Shown here: piece after piece, positions 29,163 through 38,900 of the stretch
Position numbering within the stretch: position 1 is the first letter of the stretch
Layout: each line of letters begins with the position of its first letter
Source of the DNA: Candidatus Aminicenantota bacterium
GTDB lineage: Bacteria; Acidobacteriota; Aminicenantia; Aminicenantales; Aminicenantaceae
Length of the DNA: 58,399 bases
Reading direction: 5' to 3'
Assembly: GCA_014727835.1 (NCBI GenBank)
Contig: WJMT01000093.1
Coordinates: 1-58,399, forward strand
Notes under the pieces: model-generated
What the model was told of the DNA's origin: nothing
Seen by the model: the letters and a program-made list of their open reading frames with translations, nothing else
The model's database searches: none
Translations under genes and position numbers: made by a program

Positions 29163-30173
29163 ATGGAAGCCAGAGCAACTGTCATCATTCCCACATTTGG
29201 TAATGCCCTTTTTGCCCAATGGGCCATAAAAAGTGTCCAAAATCAAACAGTTCAAGATTTGGAAATATGTATTATATGTGACGGTTCGCCTCCTGAAATG
29301 GTCACTTTCTTCAGAAAAATCGCAGAAGAGGACCCACGTGTTCAGTTGTTCACGTTTCCAAAGTCACCTAGGACTGGTGAACCATACCGGGATATTGTGA
29401 TCAAAAAGACAACAGGGCCGAATATCTTTTATTGCGCCCATGATGATTTATGGTTACACAACCACATAGAACAATTAGAACAAACTCTGCAAAATCATCA
29501 CTTCACAAATTCCTTTGATTTGTACATAGAAGCCTTTACAAAAACAGTTAGTCTAGAAAAAAAAATTACAGAGCAGTTTTTAGATGAAAAGGAATTATTC
29601 AGCCGTGTGGCATCTTTTGATTTTATCAAGAGAAAATATAAAAAAATAATCCGGTGGGGTTACTATTTAACCGGTTTGACTTGCGGAGCACATACCAGAA
29701 AAGCTTATTTTGATTTGAATGAGGGATGGATAACAACGCCGATGAAATTTATACCTACAGATGTTTATATGTGGTACAAATTGATATTTTCAAATCGATT
29801 ATCATTTGGAACGACCGATAAAGTTACTGCGTTGCGTCTTGCTCAAAAACCAAGAATCAATTGGTCAGATAAAAAACGGTCTCAAGAAATCAAGCACTAC
29901 TATGAGATTATAAACAGCCGAAATTTTATAAAGAGCCTTAATGAGCTTTCACTGAAAATTGACAGTGTGCCGCCACACAGGAGCTTGAAAAACAAACCTT
30001 TTATTCTTCGTTTATCTGAAGTAACAGGTGCAAAAATTCGCGATGTTTATCAGGAAAATGGGCCACGTATATTTGCTGGAAAACTTCTTTTGTATTTGTT
30101 TGAAAATGTTAAAGCCCTGGGTATTAGACTTTATTGTATGGTTCGTTTTCAAAGAAATCATGATAATGTATGA
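29163..30173 (+). CDS. Glycosyltransferase family 2
   Basis: The 336-residue protein opens with the GT-A start TVIIPTFGNALFAQWAIKSV, then VQNQTVQDLEICIICDGSPP. A metal-binding-like acidic pair lies in YCAHDDLWLHNH. The C-terminal half has an amphipathic stretch but no clear membrane segment. GT2 enzymes transfer sugars from nucleotide donors. This gene is visibly richer in A and T than the housekeeping genes around it, which hints at transfer. It is the last gene of the three-gene cassette; a weak terminator follows at 30227. Confidence 0.85.
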   Translation: MEARATVIIPTFGNALFAQWAIKSVQNQTVQDLEICIICDGSPPEMVTFFRKIAEEDPRVQLFTFPKSPRTGEPYRDIVIKKTTGPNIFYCAHDDLWLHNHIEQLEQTLQNHHFTNSFDLYIEAFTKTVSLEKKITEQFLDEKELFSRVASFDFIKRKYKKIIRWGYYLTGLTCGAHTRKAYFDLNEGWITTPMKFIPTDVYMWYKLIFSNRLSFGTTDKVTALRLAQKPRINWSDKKRSQEIKHYYEIINSRNFIKSLNELSLKIDSVPPHRSLKNKPFILRLSEVTGAKIRDVYQENGPRIFAGKLLLYLFENVKALGIRLYCMVRFQRNHDNV

Positions 30174-30226
30174 AGATTTTGCACCCAATAGTAAAATCCC
30201 TCCGGGCGTTCTTGTTTTAAATGTAC

Positions 30227-30245
30227 TCGGCTAGCCGATTTTTTT
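30227..30245 (+). terminator. Weak terminator after the glycosyltransferase
   Basis: TCGGCTAGCCGA (4-bp stem with a CTAG loop) is followed by seven T. The stem is short, so efficiency is doubtful. Confidence 0.4.
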
Positions 30246-30287
30246 AATCATAAAACAATGACGTGAACATTTTTCCTGTTTAAAAAA

Positions 30288-33035
30288 CTAAGACTGCTTT
30301 TTTCTTTTCAGCAGCCCGAATATTCCGGAGAGTATGATCACAGTGGTCAGAAAACAGGCACCCACTCCAATAAACAGGGCCCCTCCAAGGTGGCCGAAGC
30401 CCCGCCATATGGAGAACACCAGCGATCCAAAAGCCAGCATGGTGGTCAGAGAAGTCAAAAGAATGGCTTTTCCAGTACTGGAAAATACAGTCCCTATTTT
30501 GCCTTTGCCTTCGTTTCTCCAGCGATGAACGATGTGGACACCGTCGTCAATGCCGATCCCGATGATCAAGGGGAATGCCATGACATTCATAACCGTCAGC
30601 ATCATCCCAGATATTTTCATGATCCCGACCATCCAGAATACACCGAAGGCCAGAGGGATCATGGCCATAAGAGAGTGAAGCGGATTGCGGAAATCAACAC
30701 TCAACAGGAGAAACACAACCACCAGGGTCAAAAGCATGGCATTTTGCCCGTCACGGCCAATGACCTCAATCAGGGCTTTGAATACAGGAGGCATTCCTGT
30801 GGCTTTGTCACTGACTCTCTCCAGGTCATCCACAAAACGCACTAAGAATTTGGCATTCTTCCAGATATCCCCATTCGGGAATGCAGTGATCAGAAATTGG
30901 TCGCGATTTGGATTGCTGTATCGATCCAGTATGGAAGAAGGCAGTTCATCAAGATGAATGGGATCTGTGGAGCTCATTTGGATCACAGATTCTTTGAAAT
31001 AGGGTGAGAAAGTCTGCTGAAATTTTGATAGCTGACTGGAAATCAGAGTCGGATCTCCTCCCAGGACCTCCAGCAGGTCCTGGATGATGTTTTTTGAATC
31101 AGGCTCTCCAGGGATTCCCACGATCTGCTTGCATTTGTTATCCACCTTATCCTGACCCCCGAGAAAGGCCATATCCTGAAGTTCCATGATGTTCATCTGG
31201 AGCCGGTCGATCTCTTGGTTCAGTTCCGAAATTTCCTCAGGCGGCAGCACCTGATTTATAGACCTGGATTGGATGGATTTTCTGATTTCAGTGAGGTAGG
31301 GGGCTCTCTTTTTTTGCTGCTGTTGAGAGGGGAGATAAAGAGAGATGTCTTCGGTCCTGGCCACAGATCCCAGGTCACGCAGACGTTCCGCCTTTTGACG
31401 GGATTCCTGTGGATTTTCTGTGAGGATCATGGCATAGTCCATCCCCATATCAAACTTCTCCAGCACTGTATCTTGAAGTTTGATGGAGATCAGACCTTTG
31501 GGTTCGATATTCATGTAGTTATGGTCAAACGGGATTTGAAGTCCTGACCAGATGAACAACACAGTCACTAGGATGGAAGCTGCAATAGTGAAAACATATC
31601 GTTTCGCCAGCCAGCTGCTTGTGCGGCCGAGAAAACGAAAAGTGATGTCTTTTTTTGGGAGCGGCTTTTTTGCCTTTTTTTTCAATTTTCTTTCCATGCG
31701 TCGTTCCCGGAATACAAGCAGAACCGGCATGAAAATCATGGTTGAGAGCAGGATAGCCAGCAGTCCAAAGCCAGTGACAAGCCCCATTTCCTTCATACCC
31801 CGGGAATGGCTGATCACCAATGCCAGGAAAGCCGCAGAAGTGGTCATTCCGCCTGTGAGGATTCCTTTTCCACTCTTTAAAAATGTTTTTTCCAGGGCTT
31901 GGTGGATAGAGAATCCGGCAGCGCGCCACTCTGTGAAGCCGGACATAAGATGGATGGAAAAGTCAATGCCCAGCCCTAAAAGAATGACTGCCATCATCTG
32001 AGTCATGATGTTCAACTGTCCCACGACTACAGCAGCCAATCCAACGGCCCAGATCAATCCAATCATAAGATTTCCTATGGCCAAAAGAGGCGCTGCCCAC
32101 ATCCGGAAGGAGATCACAAGAAGAAACAAAATGGCAACCAAAGCAATGGCAGTGGTGTAACCCAACCCCTTTTGAGAATAGACCATTTCATCCCGGCCCA
32201 CAGCTATGAATCCGGTTAGACCGGCTTCTAATCCTGGGAATTCCTTCAACAGTTCATCCACAAGACCTTGGACCTGATCTGTCCCTGAAACTACATAATC
32301 CAAATCAAGCATAGAGAAATTGGGAATGACATTCATCACCAAAGCGCTCTGGTCATAAGAGAGAAAATAGGGATCACCGATAAGGAATTGATCCACTGTT
32401 TTTTCAATTTCTTCCTGGGTCAGGTCTTCTCCCAAGGCAGCTCTTTTGAGGGTATTCACAAGTCCCTGGATGCCGTCTAAAAGAGCCACAGCCTGGTCCT
32501 CTTTTTCTCTTGTGGAAATGGATTCCTCCTGACCCACATACTCTTTTTCCATGGCATTGTTGAGATTGAACACAAGACCTTTTAAGTTCGGGTCCAAAAA
32601 CATATCCTTTATATTCTTCAAATCCGCTTCTTTAATAAGAAGCAAACCATGATTTTTCAGAAAATCGGCTTCCATCTTATAATCGATTCGATGGAACAGT
32701 TTGAAATCCTTTTGTTTTTCGCTCTTTTTGTTATCACTGGTGTCCACGAGTTCCAATATTTGAGGAGCTAGCTGATCAGCAAACTCTTTGATGCGGGTTT
32801 CTTCTCCCTGAACCACCACCACCAGGCTGGTGGCAGAGGAAAACTCATCAATGACCTTGTTGAATTGAATAGTTCTTTTATCTCCGGACGGAAGAAGGTC
32901 AGCCCAGCGCATAGTGACACTCAGATGTTCAGCGAACCAGCCAAAAACAAGTGTCAAAAGCACCACAATGACCACCATCCTCCAGGGGTGGGAGGAATGC
33001 CATTCAGCTAATTTGAGCAGCAGTTTTTCTCTCAT
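30288..33035 (-). CDS. RND-superfamily exporter, MMPL/HpnN type
   Basis: The 915-residue protein has the duplicated RND layout. A membrane helix near 15-36 and a large periplasmic loop come first. A bundle of five helices then carries ILLGLGIDFSIHLMSGF, followed by a second helix and loop. A second bundle carries LIIGIGIDDGVHIVHRW. These GxxxD-type motifs mark MMPL/HpnN exporters, which move lipids or hydrophobic molecules using the proton gradient. AAGGAG lies 6 nt before the ATG. Just upstream a TetR-type inverted repeat overlaps the transcription start, so expression is probably repressed by a TetR protein encoded elsewhere. No membrane-fusion protein or outer-membrane channel is adjacent. 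Confidence 0.92.
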   Translation of the reverse strand: MREKLLLKLAEWHSSHPWRMVVIVVLLTLVFGWFAEHLSVTMRWADLLPSGDKRTIQFNKVIDEFSSATSLVVVVQGEETRIKEFADQLAPQILELVDTSDNKKSEKQKDFKLFHRIDYKMEADFLKNHGLLLIKEADLKNIKDMFLDPNLKGLVFNLNNAMEKEYVGQEESISTREKEDQAVALLDGIQGLVNTLKRAALGEDLTQEEIEKTVDQFLIGDPYFLSYDQSALVMNVIPNFSMLDLDYVVSGTDQVQGLVDELLKEFPGLEAGLTGFIAVGRDEMVYSQKGLGYTTAIALVAILFLLVISFRMWAAPLLAIGNLMIGLIWAVGLAAVVVGQLNIMTQMMAVILLGLGIDFSIHLMSGFTEWRAAGFSIHQALEKTFLKSGKGILTGGMTTSAAFLALVISHSRGMKEMGLVTGFGLLAILLSTMIFMPVLLVFRERRMERKLKKKAKKPLPKKDITFRFLGRTSSWLAKRYVFTIAASILVTVLFIWSGLQIPFDHNYMNIEPKGLISIKLQDTVLEKFDMGMDYAMILTENPQESRQKAERLRDLGSVARTEDISLYLPSQQQQKKRAPYLTEIRKSIQSRSINQVLPPEEISELNQEIDRLQMNIMELQDMAFLGGQDKVDNKCKQIVGIPGEPDSKNIIQDLLEVLGGDPTLISSQLSKFQQTFSPYFKESVIQMSSTDPIHLDELPSSILDRYSNPNRDQFLITAFPNGDIWKNAKFLVRFVDDLERVSDKATGMPPVFKALIEVIGRDGQNAMLLTLVVVFLLLSVDFRNPLHSLMAMIPLAFGVFWMVGIMKISGMMLTVMNVMAFPLIIGIGIDDGVHIVHRWRNEGKGKIGTVFSSTGKAILLTSLTTMLAFGSLVFSIWRGFGHLGGALFIGVGACFLTTVIILSGIFGLLKRKKQS

Positions 33036-33058
33036 TCTTTGTCTCCTTCACTTCAATA

Positions 33059-33105
33059 GACCGACCAGTCAGTCACTATATTCTACTTTCTTGGTGGTTT
33101 GTCAA
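33059..33105 (-). promoter_or_regulatory. Exporter promoter with TetR-type operator
   Basis: On the minus strand TTGACA (33105-33100) is spaced 17 nt from AATATA (33082-33077). Immediately after it lies GACTGACTGGTCGGTC (33074-33059), a near-perfect inverted repeat of the kind bound by TetR-family repressors. Its position over the start point fits repression. Confidence 0.6.
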
Positions 33106-33123
33106 GCTCTCATCATAGATTGT

Positions 33124-35808
33124 TTATGGGTTGATATCCGGTTCATGGACTCTAAATTGACCCTTTAGAATCTGTTCTCCGGCTTTGATTTGGACGTGAT
33201 AAAGCCCTGGATTCACAAGGGAAACTCCCCGAAAATAGACCGAGGATTGGGTTTCCTGAGACTCAGGGATCAAATCCCAGACTGCGGTGTTGATTCCCGG
33301 CTCTCCTGTCCCTTGGATTTTTTTCACTGCATTTCCTTCTTTATCCAGCAGTGTGATATCCACGGGTTCTGTCTGTTTGAGATGATAATAGATGAACACG
33401 TTTTCTTGAGTTTCCAGAGCCCAGTCGCGGGCATAATCCCGCTGGCGCGGCAGCCGGGCACTGCGGATGGAAAACAGATGAGCTTTTTTTTGGCGGACCT
33501 CCTTTGTGTACTCCTGAACAGGTTGGACATCCAGTACAAAACAGCTCCGGCCGTGTGTTCCGATGACCATTTTGCGGTCTCTGGAGTGGACTTGGATATC
33601 GTGCACTGCACAAGTGGGTAAAGTTGAGGAGAGGGAGTCCCAATTGCTTCCCAGATCCAAAGAGACAAAAACACCTCCGTGGTCTGTCCCCACATACAGG
33701 ATGTTTTCTTTTTTCGGATCTTCCCTGATCACATTAACAGGTTCATCAGGGAGTTCTGTCCCGATGTCTGTCCAGGTTGCTCCAAAATCATCAGACCGGT
33801 AGATATAAGCCGTGAAGTCATCCTCTCTGTATCCGGTCAAAGACACATAAACCCGGCTGTGTTTGTGAGATGAGGCCTCCACCCGGCTGACCCATTTTTT
33901 GGGTAGTTCTTGGTCCAAACGAATCCAGGTGTGCCCGTTGTTTTTAGTCAGATGGACTCTTCCGTCATCTGTCCCCACATACAGAATCCCTGGCTGAAGA
34001 GGGGACTCGGATATCATGGTGATAGTGCCGTAAGGGACGTTTCCCTGTTTTTCAGGCCCGGGCCGAGAAGTCAAATCCGGGCTGATGCACTGCCAGGAAT
34101 CCCCGCGATTTAAGGATTTGAAGACTTTATTCGCCCCGCAGTAGAGAATCAAAGGATTGTGGTGGGAGATGATGAAAGGTGTCATCCAGTTGAAGCGGAG
34201 TTCGGGTTCTCCTTCCTTGACACGGGGGCGGATGGAAACAGTCTTTCCTGTTTTTATATTTTTTCGTTTCAGGCTTCCAAACTGCTGTTCATAATAGAAC
34301 AGATCTGGATTCAGGCGGTCCCGGTAAGTGAAATAGGAATCCCCACCCCCCCAGAGGTCGATCCAGATGTGTTCCCAAGGATCTTCAATGCCATATTCCT
34401 GTTCCTGATCATGTGGTCCGAACAGAGCTGCATCATCCTGGGTTCCACCGTAAATGAGAAAAGGATCTCTCTGGTCTAGGGTAATGGCATAGAATTCAGC
34501 AATGGGCAGGTTGTTGATGTGAAGCCAGTTTTGTCCTTGGTCTTCGCTTATGTAAAATCCCCCGTCATTTCCCAGAAGGATCCGGTCAGAATTGAGAGGA
34601 TTGATCCACATATCATGATGATCCAAATGAAGAGCTCGGGTGGTGTGATAATTGAGGTGGGATATGGTCCCTCCCAATTTTTGATAAGTCTGTCCTCCGT
34701 CCTCGGACATCAGAAGATTGACGCCCAGAACAAAGACGGTGTTTTCATTATCTGGTGAAACGCGGATATCACCAAAGGAATAATTGACTCCGGCATTCAG
34801 AGGACCTTGGTTGACTTTAATCCAGGTCTTTCCTTTATCTTGAGATCTGTACACCTCACCCCGGATTTTCCTTTCTGGTCCTTGTTTTTCATTCTTTATG
34901 TTTTTTTGATTGTCCAGAACCGCATAAACCACACTCGGATTGCTGCGGCAGACATCCAATCCGATCCGTCCTACAAAATCACCCACTGGAAATCCGTTAG
35001 TCAGTTGACTCCAGGTTTCTCCACCGTCTGTGCTTTTATATATTCCGCTTCCTTTGCCGCTCACCACATTGTTCCATGCTTTGCGATCCCTTTCCCATGC
35101 AGCCGCATAAACTGTTTGAGGATCAGAAGGATCCAGAACCACATCAGTCACTCCCACTTTTTCTGAAAGGTATAGGGATTTCTCCCAGGTTTTTCCACCG
35201 TCTTCGGTCTTATACAGCCCTCGTTCCGGATTATAGGTGTAGTTGTGTCCCAGAGCAGCTACATAGACTGTTTCCGGATCAGATGGATGCACGGCTATTC
35301 GTGCGATGTGATGGGTCTCAATCAATCCTGTGTGGGACCACGTCTCTCCGGCATCTGTGGACTTGTAGACTCCGGTTCCGGCAAAAGAGCTGCGGGCCAT
35401 CAGGTTTTCTCCTGTACCGACCCAGATCACATCAGGATCAGAGGGGGCCACTTCCATATCCCCGATAGTGAATGTTTCCTGGTGTTCAAAAACCGGTTTC
35501 CAGGTCACACCGCTGTTTTCGGTTTTCCAAATATTGCCTGAGCCCACTCCGATATAGATCACTGAGGGATGTCCTATGGGAGAAGTGATGGTCTCGATCC
35601 GGCCTCCCTGGAATTTAGGCCCCACAGCCTGCCAGGGAAGGTAACGATAAGGGGATTCTCTTTCCATTTTGACATGCAGAGCCCATGATTCCATGCGCTC
35701 TTCAGCTGAGGTGGCTGTTGATTGGCCGGGAATCGGTTCTGCAAAAGAATATCTGGACATCCCGAAAGTCAGAGATATAAAGAAAGCACAAATCAAAATT
35801 TTTTTCAT
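33124..35808 (-). CDS. Secreted Asp-box (VPS10/sortilin-like) beta-propeller protein
   Basis: The frame is open further upstream, but the start is the ATG at 35808, with AGGAG 6 nt before it and a signal peptide directly after (MKKILICAFFISLTFGMSRY, cleavage near FAEP). The product is 894 residues. About eleven Asp-box repeats (S/T-x-D-x-G-x-T-W) run through residues 80-760, for example STDAGETW, TEDGGKTW, STDGGETW, SQDKGKTW, SDDFGATW, which predicts a large propeller such as VPS10 or xyloglucanase-like folds. A C-terminal beta-sandwich (VDITLLDKEGNAVKKI) follows. No catalytic residues can be named. It is divergent from the DPP4 peptidase gene, so shared control is possible. Confidence 0.85.
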   Translation of the reverse strand: MKKILICAFFISLTFGMSRYSFAEPIPGQSTATSAEERMESWALHVKMERESPYRYLPWQAVGPKFQGGRIETITSPIGHPSVIYIGVGSGNIWKTENSGVTWKPVFEHQETFTIGDMEVAPSDPDVIWVGTGENLMARSSFAGTGVYKSTDAGETWSHTGLIETHHIARIAVHPSDPETVYVAALGHNYTYNPERGLYKTEDGGKTWEKSLYLSEKVGVTDVVLDPSDPQTVYAAAWERDRKAWNNVVSGKGSGIYKSTDGGETWSQLTNGFPVGDFVGRIGLDVCRSNPSVVYAVLDNQKNIKNEKQGPERKIRGEVYRSQDKGKTWIKVNQGPLNAGVNYSFGDIRVSPDNENTVFVLGVNLLMSEDGGQTYQKLGGTISHLNYHTTRALHLDHHDMWINPLNSDRILLGNDGGFYISEDQGQNWLHINNLPIAEFYAITLDQRDPFLIYGGTQDDAALFGPHDQEQEYGIEDPWEHIWIDLWGGGDSYFTYRDRLNPDLFYYEQQFGSLKRKNIKTGKTVSIRPRVKEGEPELRFNWMTPFIISHHNPLILYCGANKVFKSLNRGDSWQCISPDLTSRPGPEKQGNVPYGTITMISESPLQPGILYVGTDDGRVHLTKNNGHTWIRLDQELPKKWVSRVEASSHKHSRVYVSLTGYREDDFTAYIYRSDDFGATWTDIGTELPDEPVNVIREDPKKENILYVGTDHGGVFVSLDLGSNWDSLSSTLPTCAVHDIQVHSRDRKMVIGTHGRSCFVLDVQPVQEYTKEVRQKKAHLFSIRSARLPRQRDYARDWALETQENVFIYYHLKQTEPVDITLLDKEGNAVKKIQGTGEPGINTAVWDLIPESQETQSSVYFRGVSLVNPGLYHVQIKAGEQILKGQFRVHEPDINP

Positions 35809-35856
35809 AAAGGGCTCCTTTTGCTTCTTTAAATGATGGTTCATATTGTATTTCTG

Positions 35857-35873
35857 TGATATTAAATATATCA
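35857..35873. promoter_or_regulatory. Inverted repeat between divergent secreted-protein genes
   Basis: TGATAT (35857-35862), five bases, and ATATCA (35868-35873) form a perfect palindrome midway between the Asp-box and DPP4 genes. A near copy, TGATAA-N5-ATATCA, lies at 50899-50915 between the S51 peptidase and the ECF sigma genes. It may be an operator, or two facing -10 boxes. Confidence 0.35.
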
Positions 35874-35935
35874 TAAAAACAACCGCTGTGAAATGAACAC
35901 AACCACCCTGAATCAATCATCACAAGGAGCTGATC

Positions 35936-38900
35936 ATGAAAAAAATTTTAAACTGCATTTTATGCCTTTTTTTATGTGTTGCATTTGTACGAGCTGAGGC
36001 ACAGAAAGACCAGGCCTCCTCTCTATTGACTCTGGATAGGATCTTTTCTTCAGATGAGTTTTCAACCAACCGATTTGGTCCGGCCCGCTGGCTGAAGCAC
36101 AAATCCGGATACACCACTCTGGAGAAGTCTGAGGACCTGGAAAAGGGACGTGATATTGTCTGTTATGATCCAGAGAGCGGAGAAAGGCAGGTGTTGGTCT
36201 CTGCTCAACAGCTGATCCACCCTGAATCATCCACACCACTTGAGATCAATGATTACCACTGGTCCAAAGACGGAAAAAAACTCCTTGTGTTCACCAACTC
36301 TCAGAGGGTTTGGCGCAGAAACACCAGGGGGGATTATTGGGTCCTTGATTTGAACAGCGGTTCTCTGCATCAGATCGGAGGAAGTGCTGAGCCGTCATCG
36401 CTCATGTTTGCCAAGTTTTCCCCGGATGGACAGAAGGTCGGATATGTCTATCAGAATAATATCTATGTAGAGGACCTCTTTGACCATCAAATCATCCAAA
36501 TCACCAAGGATGGATCTGAGACTATCATCAACGGGACTTTTGACTGGGTCTATGAAGAAGAGTTCTCTCTCCGTGACGGATTCCGGTGGAGCCCGGACAG
36601 CGCCCGCATTGCCTTCTGGCAGTTGGATACAAAAGGAGTGGGAGAGTTCACACTGGTGAATTATACAGACGGACTTTATCCCAAACTCAAGACTTTTCAA
36701 TACCCCAAAGTAGGCACCATCAATTCGGCCTGCCGGGTGGGTGTGATGAATTCCCAAGGCGGAAGACCTGTTTGGCTCAAAGTACCGGGGGACCCACGCA
36801 GCAATTACATTGCCCGGATGCAGTGGGCCGCGAATTCTGAGGAAGTGATTCTGCAGCATCTGAACCGGTTGCAGAACACTCTGGAATTGATGCTGGGCAA
36901 TGCTGAGACCGGAGATGTACGGACCATTTTGAAAGAAACAGATAAAGCCTGGGTGGAAGTGGTCAATGACCTTCACTGGATAAACAATGGAAAAGAATTC
37001 ATCTGGGCCAGCGAGAAGGACGGCTGGAATCATCTCTATGTTGTTTCCAGAGAGGGAGAAAAGCCCGAGCTGATCACAAAAGGAGAGTTTGACGTGATCG
37101 ATGTGATGGGGCTGGATATAAAAAATGGCTGGGTGTATTACATCGCATCTCCTGATGATCCTGCTCAGAGATTTCTTTTTCGCAGTCCGCTGGATGGAAA
37201 GGGGCCTGCTGAGAGAATCACTCCCAAAGGAGTGGGAGGAAGTCATTCCTATCAAATGTCTCCCTGCGGCCAATGGGCCATCCACACTTTTTCTGCTTTT
37301 GGGATTCCCCCTATAGTAGATCTGGTGCGCCTTCCCGAACATGGGACCATAAGAATACTGGAAGCCAACTCCAAACTTCATGCCAGAGTCAAAGCGCTCC
37401 AAAGACAGCCTGTTGAATTTTTTCAAATTGATATCGGAGAGGCGATACTGGATGCGTATTGCATGAAGCCTGTGGATTTTGATCCCGGAAAACAATATCC
37501 GCTCCTGTTTTATATCTACGGAGAACCAGCCGGCTCCACTGTGAGAGACAGTTGGGGAGGGTCCAATTATCTCTGGCACATTCTGCTGAACCAGAAGGGA
37601 TACCTGGTCATGAGTGTGGATAACCGGGGCACCAAAGTTCCCAAAGGAAGAGCCTGGAGAAAAAGCATCTACCGGCAGATCGGGATCCTGGCCTCCAAAG
37701 ACCAGGCTGCAGCTTGTAAGAGGATCATGCAGCAGAGGCTCTATGTGGACCCAGACCGTATCGGGATTTGGGGGTGGAGCGGAGGCGGCTCCATGAGTTT
37801 GAACATGATCTTCCGCTATCCAGACCTTTACCGCACAGCCATGGCCATTGCCACAGTCAGCAACCAGCGCTTTTATGACACCATCTATCAGGAACGGTAC
37901 ATGGGTCTGCCTGAAGACAATCCCCAAGGATACACACAGGGTTCACCCGTCACTCATGCTCAAAAGCTCAAAGGAAATCTGCTTTTGGTGCACGGAACCG
38001 GAGATGACAACTGTCACTACCAGAGTGCAGAGGCTTTGATCAATGAATTGATCCGCCATAACAAGATGTTTTCCTTCATGTCCTATCCCAACAGGTCCCA
38101 CGGCATACATGAAGGAGAAAACACCCGCCGCCATCTGTATGAGACTTTAACCCGGTTTTTGTATCAAAATCTGCCTCCAGGGGAGACCGATTCTCCTCAG
38201 CAGACCGCATCCACAGTAGAGCCGCCCCGAACTGCAGATCGGTCCTTTCAATATGAAATAAAAAGACCCGCCTATCCTTTTGGTCAAGGTCCTGTGGTCC
38301 TCATAGATGAAGCCCACAACAACTTTCATACAGCAGTGAGCACTTACTGGCCTTTTGCTAAGCTGTTAGAGCAGGATGGATATGTAGTGAAAAGAGGGAA
38401 GTCCAAAATTGACGAGGGGTATCTGTCTTCAGATGTGATCTATGTGATCGCAGATGCTCAACCTCCAGCTCAAAAAGGGGATCCTCCCGCTTTTTCCTAT
38501 GAAGAAATCCGAATTCTCAATCAGTGGGTCCAAAAAGGAGGTTGCCTATTTGTCATCACGGATCACATGCCTGATCCTGAGGCGGTTAAAGATCTAGCCC
38601 TCTCCTTTGGGATCGAGGTCAACAACGGATATGTGTTATCCGGACTTCCTCCGGGACGCAGAGAGCCGATTGTTTTTGAAAGGGATAAAGGAACCTTGGC
38701 TGATCATATTCTGAGCACAGGAAGAAATTCGGATGAAAAGGTCCGCCAGGTGGCGACTTTCACTGGCTCTGCTTTCAGAGTTCCGGATGGATTTGATCCG
38801 ATTCTGGTGTTTGAAAAAGGATATCTCTCCTGGATGCCCAAAGAGTATTATCAATTCCATCCCGATACACCCCATATCGATGTTTCAGGCTGGTATCAAG

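Noticed and set aside
26962-30260. Genomic island with attachment repeats at tRNA-Leu
   Set aside because: I looked for a copy of the tRNA-Leu 3' end downstream of the cassette and for an integrase gene and found neither. Transfer remains only a possibility.
35809-35916. Upstream extension of the Asp-box protein
   Set aside because: It would bury the signal peptide; AGGAG and a signal sequence mark the ATG at 35808.
36395-37927. 510-codon ORF on the minus strand opposite the DPP4 gene
   Set aside because: It is a long antisense shadow of a clear S9 peptidase gene. Its translation is His/Ser-rich with no family features.
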